From Candidatus Methanomethylophilaceae archaeon (GTDB taxonomy: Archaea > Thermoplasmatota > Thermoplasmata > Methanomassiliicoccales > Methanomethylophilaceae), in the NCBI GenBank assembly GCA_017616575.1, contig JAFZXW010000234.1, positions 1 through 9,000 on the forward strand: a stretch of 9,000 nucleotides of DNA, written 5' to 3'. Under the pieces are notes generated by a model. The model saw only the letters and a program-made list of their open reading frames with translations, had not been told where the DNA came from and searched no databases. A program made the position numbers and the translations under genes. Shown in pieces: positions 6,216-9,000 of the stretch (its first letter is position 1; every line of letters starts with the position of its first letter).

Positions 6216-6848
6216 GTGGCGTTCACGAAGGAGGAGGTAAGGGCCTCCATAAACTGCGAAGGAGAGTACTTCACCGGATAGCACGTCTTCGCCTACCTGG
6301 GGTACCAGATGGCGAGGGTGCTCGTGAAGACCAGGGTCACCCCCAACCAGATCACCTGGGCCTGGGGGCTCATGATGCTGGCCTCCTCGCTCCTCCTGCT
6401 CTTCAACGACTGGGTCCTCAACGTCATAGCCGGCCTCGGATGGCTGTTCGGGTACGCCTTGGACTACACCGACGGCGGGATAGCCAGGCTCAAGGGGATG
6501 AGTTCGTCCCGCGGGGCGTTCATGGACCTGATAAACCACTCCGTGAACTATCCTCTGCTGTTCATCTGCGCCGGGATCGGAGTCTGGAGGACCGGCGGAT
6601 GCCCTTATCTCGACATCCTTCCCCCGGAGGCGTACATCGGCCTGGGGGTCGCAGGGGGCCTGGGATGCGTCCTCATCATGCTGATGCCCACCCTTTACCG
6701 CAGGGTCAAGCCGCAGGAGACCGTGGGCTCCAGCACGGAGATCGAGGGGGAGGCCATCGGAGGATGGTTCCGCAAGATGATGACCCTCAACCCCCTTACG
6801 TTCACCAACATGATGACACTGATAGTCGTCTTCGCGCTCCTGGACTAG
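6216..6848 (+). CDS. CDP-alcohol phosphatidyltransferase family protein with in-frame TAG codons
   Basis: This membrane-protein frame should transfer a phospho-alcohol from a CDP-linked donor to an acceptor, for polar lipid or polymer headgroups. Numbering from GTG 6216, TAG is codon 22, then RVTPNQIT (40-47) leads into the first membrane segment. The family signature follows: D83..D86-G87..A90-R91, G100, D104. The last signature position, normally Asp, is His108. The uninterrupted part runs from ATG 6309 to TAG 6846-6848. Sequence on both sides of the TAG codons fits the family: EGEYFTG upstream, and a further hydrophobic segment after 6848. The GTG start rests on TATA spacing. Either TAG is decoded, perhaps as pyrrolysine, or this is a pseudogene. 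It converges on the flippase gene. Confidence 0.75.
6279..6281 (+). other. First in-frame TAG codon in the phosphatidyltransferase gene
   Basis: The frame from GTG 6216 reads EGEYFTG, then TAG, then HVFAYLGYQMARVLVKT into the family's usual TPNQ motif. The codons before the TAG look like coding sequence (EEVRASINCEGEYF), so the gene probably starts upstream rather than at the first ATG after the stop (6309). Confidence 0.7.
6846..6848 (+). other. Second in-frame TAG codon, between the last two membrane segments
   Basis: The TAG follows VVFALLD and precedes MWLFVFLYGIG in the same frame. Stopping here would remove what looks like the final transmembrane helix. Confidence 0.7.
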
Positions 6849-6941
6849 ATGTGGCTCTTCGTCTTCCTTTACGGGATCGGCTACGGGCTGGGATCGGCAT
6901 TCAGGTTCGCCGTCCTGTACAAGAGGCTGGACCGACGTCGC
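6849..6941 (+). other. In-frame C-terminal continuation encoding a last membrane helix
   Basis: After the second TAG the frame encodes a hydrophobic segment, LFVFLYGIGYGLG, ending in the basic LYKRLDRRR. This is the expected end of a CDP-alcohol phosphatidyltransferase. No stop follows in this frame until TAG 7593-7595, deep inside the opposing flippase gene, so the true end is unclear. A TGA in place of the CGA at 6933-6935 would give a normal length, but that is speculation. Confidence 0.55.
6869..6883 (-). other. TAG-then-TAA double stop at the flippase end
   Basis: The flippase frame ends in TAG (6883-6881), the only TAG used as a terminal stop in the window. Three sense codons later (Pro-Ile-Pro) comes TAA (6871-6869). 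If TAG is decoded, the protein simply gains four residues. The region is antisense to the last membrane helix of the phosphatidyltransferase frame. Confidence 0.6.
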
Positions 6942-8473
6942 CACATCATGTCAAGGTACTTTCTTACCGACCCTGGCACGTACTTGGAGATCTCGTCCTT
7001 CTCGTCGCGATCGAGAAGACGGGACACGATGAAAAGATGGATGACGGCGGCGACGATCGCGGCGACGAAAAGGATCAGCCACCCGGAGCCGAGGTCGACG
7101 ACGGCGGAAGCAAGCCAGTATGCCGCCAGGCAGACGGCCCAAATCGCGTATCCGACGCCGAGGCGGGGCAGCAGGGAGGTCCCGGCTATCCCGCCCACGT
7201 ATGCCAGGGTGAACAGCGCCAGCGACGTTATGCAGACGGCCCAGACGCACATGGCGGACATGGAGCCCCCTCCCGCCCACATGATGACGGCGGACAGAGC
7301 GATGTTCACTAGGCCGGCCAGGATCGTGAATCCGGTTATCTTCCTCATCTTCAGCATAACGATCGGGACGCATTCCACCACGGTGGAGGCGCAGACCGCC
7401 ACGTCGCCGACCATGGCCACCCGGAACAGCTCGCCGAGGCCGACGTTCTCCTCCCCCACCCAGACAGTCATGACGTCCGGGGCGAAGACCAGCAGGAAGG
7501 CCGTCGGCATCGCGAACAGGAGGGCGACCAGCTTCACGAACGTCCTCAGCAGGGAGCGGAGCCCCTCCATGTCCCCGTCGGAGTACAGGCGGTAGATGGA
7601 CGGCTCCAGCGAGACCGTCAGGGAGTAGCTGGCCGTGTGCATCATCGACACCAGGGAGGCGACGATCGCAAAGCCTCCGCCGGCCTCCTCGCCCACGAAG
7701 ACGTTCACCAGGACGATGGACGCCTGGATGTACAGCAGCCCCCCGACCTTCTGGGCGATGGTCCACGCCCCGAGGGAGCCCATCTTCTTGAACAGGCCGC
7801 CGTCGTAGCAGGGGCGCCTGATCCTCAGCACCGGATACGTCCTCTTGGCCAGCGCGAACGTGAGGATGAAGAAGACGGCCGCCGAGACGAGATAGGAGAC
7901 GCCGACATCGACCAGGGAGGGGGTCCCGAGGCTGAACAGCAGGAACACTCCCAGGACCTGTATCACGGAGTACAGCATCTTCGTGATGAACAGATGCGAC
8001 ATGCGGTTGAACGCGTCGAACACGAACGAGAACGACGACGTCACGACGACTATAAGAGAAGAGGTCAGAACCGACAGGAAGAGGATCTGGACGTCCGCAG
8101 CGGCGTTGGGGCCGACGTTGAAGACGTACGGGGACGCGTACGACAACGCGATTATGACCGGGACCAGAATCGCGCACACCCTCAGGATTCCGAAGAAGGC
8201 GGAGTTGAAAGTCTTCAACGCCTCCTTCCGGTCGCCGGTGCCGACCGCCATTATGGAATACCTGGAGCAGGCCTCGGTCAACGACTCCGCCATTATCATG
8301 ACGTAGGAGGTCATGGTGGCGGCCAGGGGTATCACGGCGTACGTGGACATCCCCAGGACGTCCAGGTAGTACGGGACCATCATGACGCCTATTATCGCCA
8401 TGACCACGGTCTTGACCACGTTGGCGACCGTGTTAACGAGCGTCCTGTCGAAGAATCCGCCGTCGTCCGACAT
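6881..8473 (-). CDS. Polysaccharide flippase, MOP superfamily (Wzx/PST-like)
   Basis: The 530-residue protein is an integral membrane protein with about 12-14 predicted membrane segments, and it probably moves lipid-linked oligosaccharides across the membrane. Typical features are the N-terminus (GGFFDRTLVNTVANVVKTVV then two helices with MVPYYLDVLGMSTYAVIPL), the EACSRYSIM element near residues 68-75, and paired helices throughout. The ATG at 8473 fits the family N-terminus; only a weak GGAAGGG-like site precedes it. It starts 26 bases after the aminotransferase stop, so the two are probably one operon with its promoter outside the window. The frame ends in TAG at 6883-6881. The last 20 or so residues, after VRKYLDMM (about 503-510), look non-native because they are antisense to the convergent gene, so the original stop may have been nearer 6940. 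Confidence 0.9.
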   Translation of the reverse strand: MSDDGGFFDRTLVNTVANVVKTVVMAIIGVMMVPYYLDVLGMSTYAVIPLAATMTSYVMIMAESLTEACSRYSIMAVGTGDRKEALKTFNSAFFGILRVCAILVPVIIALSYASPYVFNVGPNAAADVQILFLSVLTSSLIVVVTSSFSFVFDAFNRMSHLFITKMLYSVIQVLGVFLLFSLGTPSLVDVGVSYLVSAAVFFILTFALAKRTYPVLRIRRPCYDGGLFKKMGSLGAWTIAQKVGGLLYIQASIVLVNVFVGEEAGGGFAIVASLVSMMHTASYSLTVSLEPSIYRLYSDGDMEGLRSLLRTFVKLVALLFAMPTAFLLVFAPDVMTVWVGEENVGLGELFRVAMVGDVAVCASTVVECVPIVMLKMRKITGFTILAGLVNIALSAVIMWAGGGSMSAMCVWAVCITSLALFTLAYVGGIAGTSLLPRLGVGYAIWAVCLAAYWLASAVVDLGSGWLILFVAAIVAAVIHLFIVSRLLDRDEKDEISKYVPGSVRKYLDMMWRRRSSLLYRTANLNADPSP

Positions 8474-8499
8474 CTCTGATGGCCCTTCCGTCCTTTCGC

Positions 8500-9000
8500 T
8501 TATCTTCCTTTCAGCCCGAGGACCTCGTCCAGCGCCTCGAAGAGGGCGTCGTAGTCCTCCTCGGAGAGGTTTCCGATGTGCCCCACGCGGAGCATCCTGT
8601 CCCGGAGGTCTCCGCCGCTGGGGGTGACCACGATCCCGTACCCGTCCTTCAGCCTGAGGAAGACGTCGTACGCCCCGGAGTCCAGGAGGACAGGGGTGAC
8701 GGCGTTCGACAGGGGGTATCCGGGAATTCCGATGCCCCTCTCGGCGGCCTTCTTCCTGAAATACCTGGCCAGGCGGGCGGCGCGCTCCACGGACTTCTCT
8801 ATCCCGGCGCGGTCGATGGCGCGGAGGGCGACGTTCATCTCCATCAGCGTCCCGACCGCCGGGGTGAACGGGGTCTGCCCCCTGGCCTGATCCTCTATGT
8901 GGCGCTTGAGGTCCAAATAATACAGATGGGAATCGTTGCGGAGGATCCGGTTCTCGTAAGCCTCGCGGCCCAGGACCACCGCCGATATCCCCGGCGGGAG
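8500..9000 (-). CDS. Class V PLP-dependent aminotransferase, C-terminal part (runs off window)
   Basis: About 166 C-terminal residues are present; the N-terminus and the PLP-binding lysine lie beyond base 9000. The visible frame opens with LPPGISAVVLGREAYENR and contains YYLDLKRHIEDQARGQTPFTPAV, a block typical of the alanine-glyoxylate/serine-pyruvate and 2-aminoethylphosphonate aminotransferase group. The C-terminal small domain follows, with SNAVTPVLL and RVGHIGNLSEEDYDALFEAL. An internal GTG at 8979 is not the start because family sequence continues in frame upstream of it. The stop is TAA at 8502-8500, 26 bases before the flippase gene. In this setting it may make an amino-bearing building block for a surface polymer or lipid; substrate and amino donor are not shown by the sequence. 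Confidence 0.9.
   Translation of the reverse strand, partial: LPPGISAVVLGREAYENRILRNDSHLYYLDLKRHIEDQARGQTPFTPAVGTLMEMNVALRAIDRAGIEKSVERAARLARYFRKKAAERGIGIPGYPLSNAVTPVLLDSGAYDVFLRLKDGYGIVVTPSGGDLRDRMLRVGHIGNLSEEDYDALFEALDEVLGLKGR

Noticed and set aside
6849..7595. Treating 6849-7595 as an independent plus-strand gene
   Set aside because: Only the first 30 or so codons look like protein (the last helix of the phosphatidyltransferase). The rest is antisense to the well-supported flippase gene.
6951..8177. 408-residue minus-strand frame within the flippase gene
   Set aside because: Arg-rich shadow with no membrane segments; the flippase frame has clear alternating helices.

Overview
The window looks archaeal, most likely Thermoplasmatota and possibly Methanomassiliicoccales. 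The best evidence is the adjacent pair of a four-CxxC zinc-ribbon protein and an 89-residue aEF-1beta. Supporting signs are an archaeal-type DUF89 protein, TATA boxes placed so that transcripts would begin at or within a few bases of the start codon, and GGAGG/AGGTG ribosome-binding sites on internal genes. The DNA is GC-rich. Seven of the nine genes end in TGA, one in TAA and one in TAG; scarce TAG stops suit a lineage that decodes TAG as pyrrolysine. The order-level assignment is inference.

Layout: 134-1012 (+) is a soluble family 2 glycosyltransferase. It converges, with one base between the stops, on a two-gene minus-strand unit: a DUF89 phosphatase-like gene (2929-2036) overlapping by ATGA a sugar-1-phosphate nucleotidyltransferase (2039-1014). 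A 385-base gap (2930-3314) follows, holding divergent promoters and a palindrome cluster. Then come the zinc-ribbon gene (3315-3482) and the aEF-1beta gene (3492-3761), closed by a hairpin. The minus-strand pair 6097-5105 (membrane-anchored exported protein of unknown function) and 5112-3790 (polytopic GT-C-like protein) overlaps by 8 bases. A divergent promoter region separates this pair from a plus-strand CDP-alcohol phosphatidyltransferase-like gene starting near 6216. That gene converges on a MOP-superfamily polysaccharide flippase (8473-6881), itself downstream of a class V aminotransferase that runs off the window end (9000-8500).

Apart from the translation pair, the genes suggest a surface-glycan or polar-lipid locus: activated sugar supply, soluble and lipid-linked glycosyl transfer, headgroup transfer, export, and an aminotransferase for an amino-bearing building block.

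The most unusual region is the CDP-alcohol phosphatidyltransferase-like gene. Its frame carries two TAG codons (6279-6281 and 6846-6848) inside recognisable family sequence and no nearby terminal stop. The facing flippase ends in TAG followed three codons later by TAA. This could be pyrrolysine decoding in a membrane lipid enzyme, or a decaying gene at a rearranged convergent junction; the sequence alone does not settle it.
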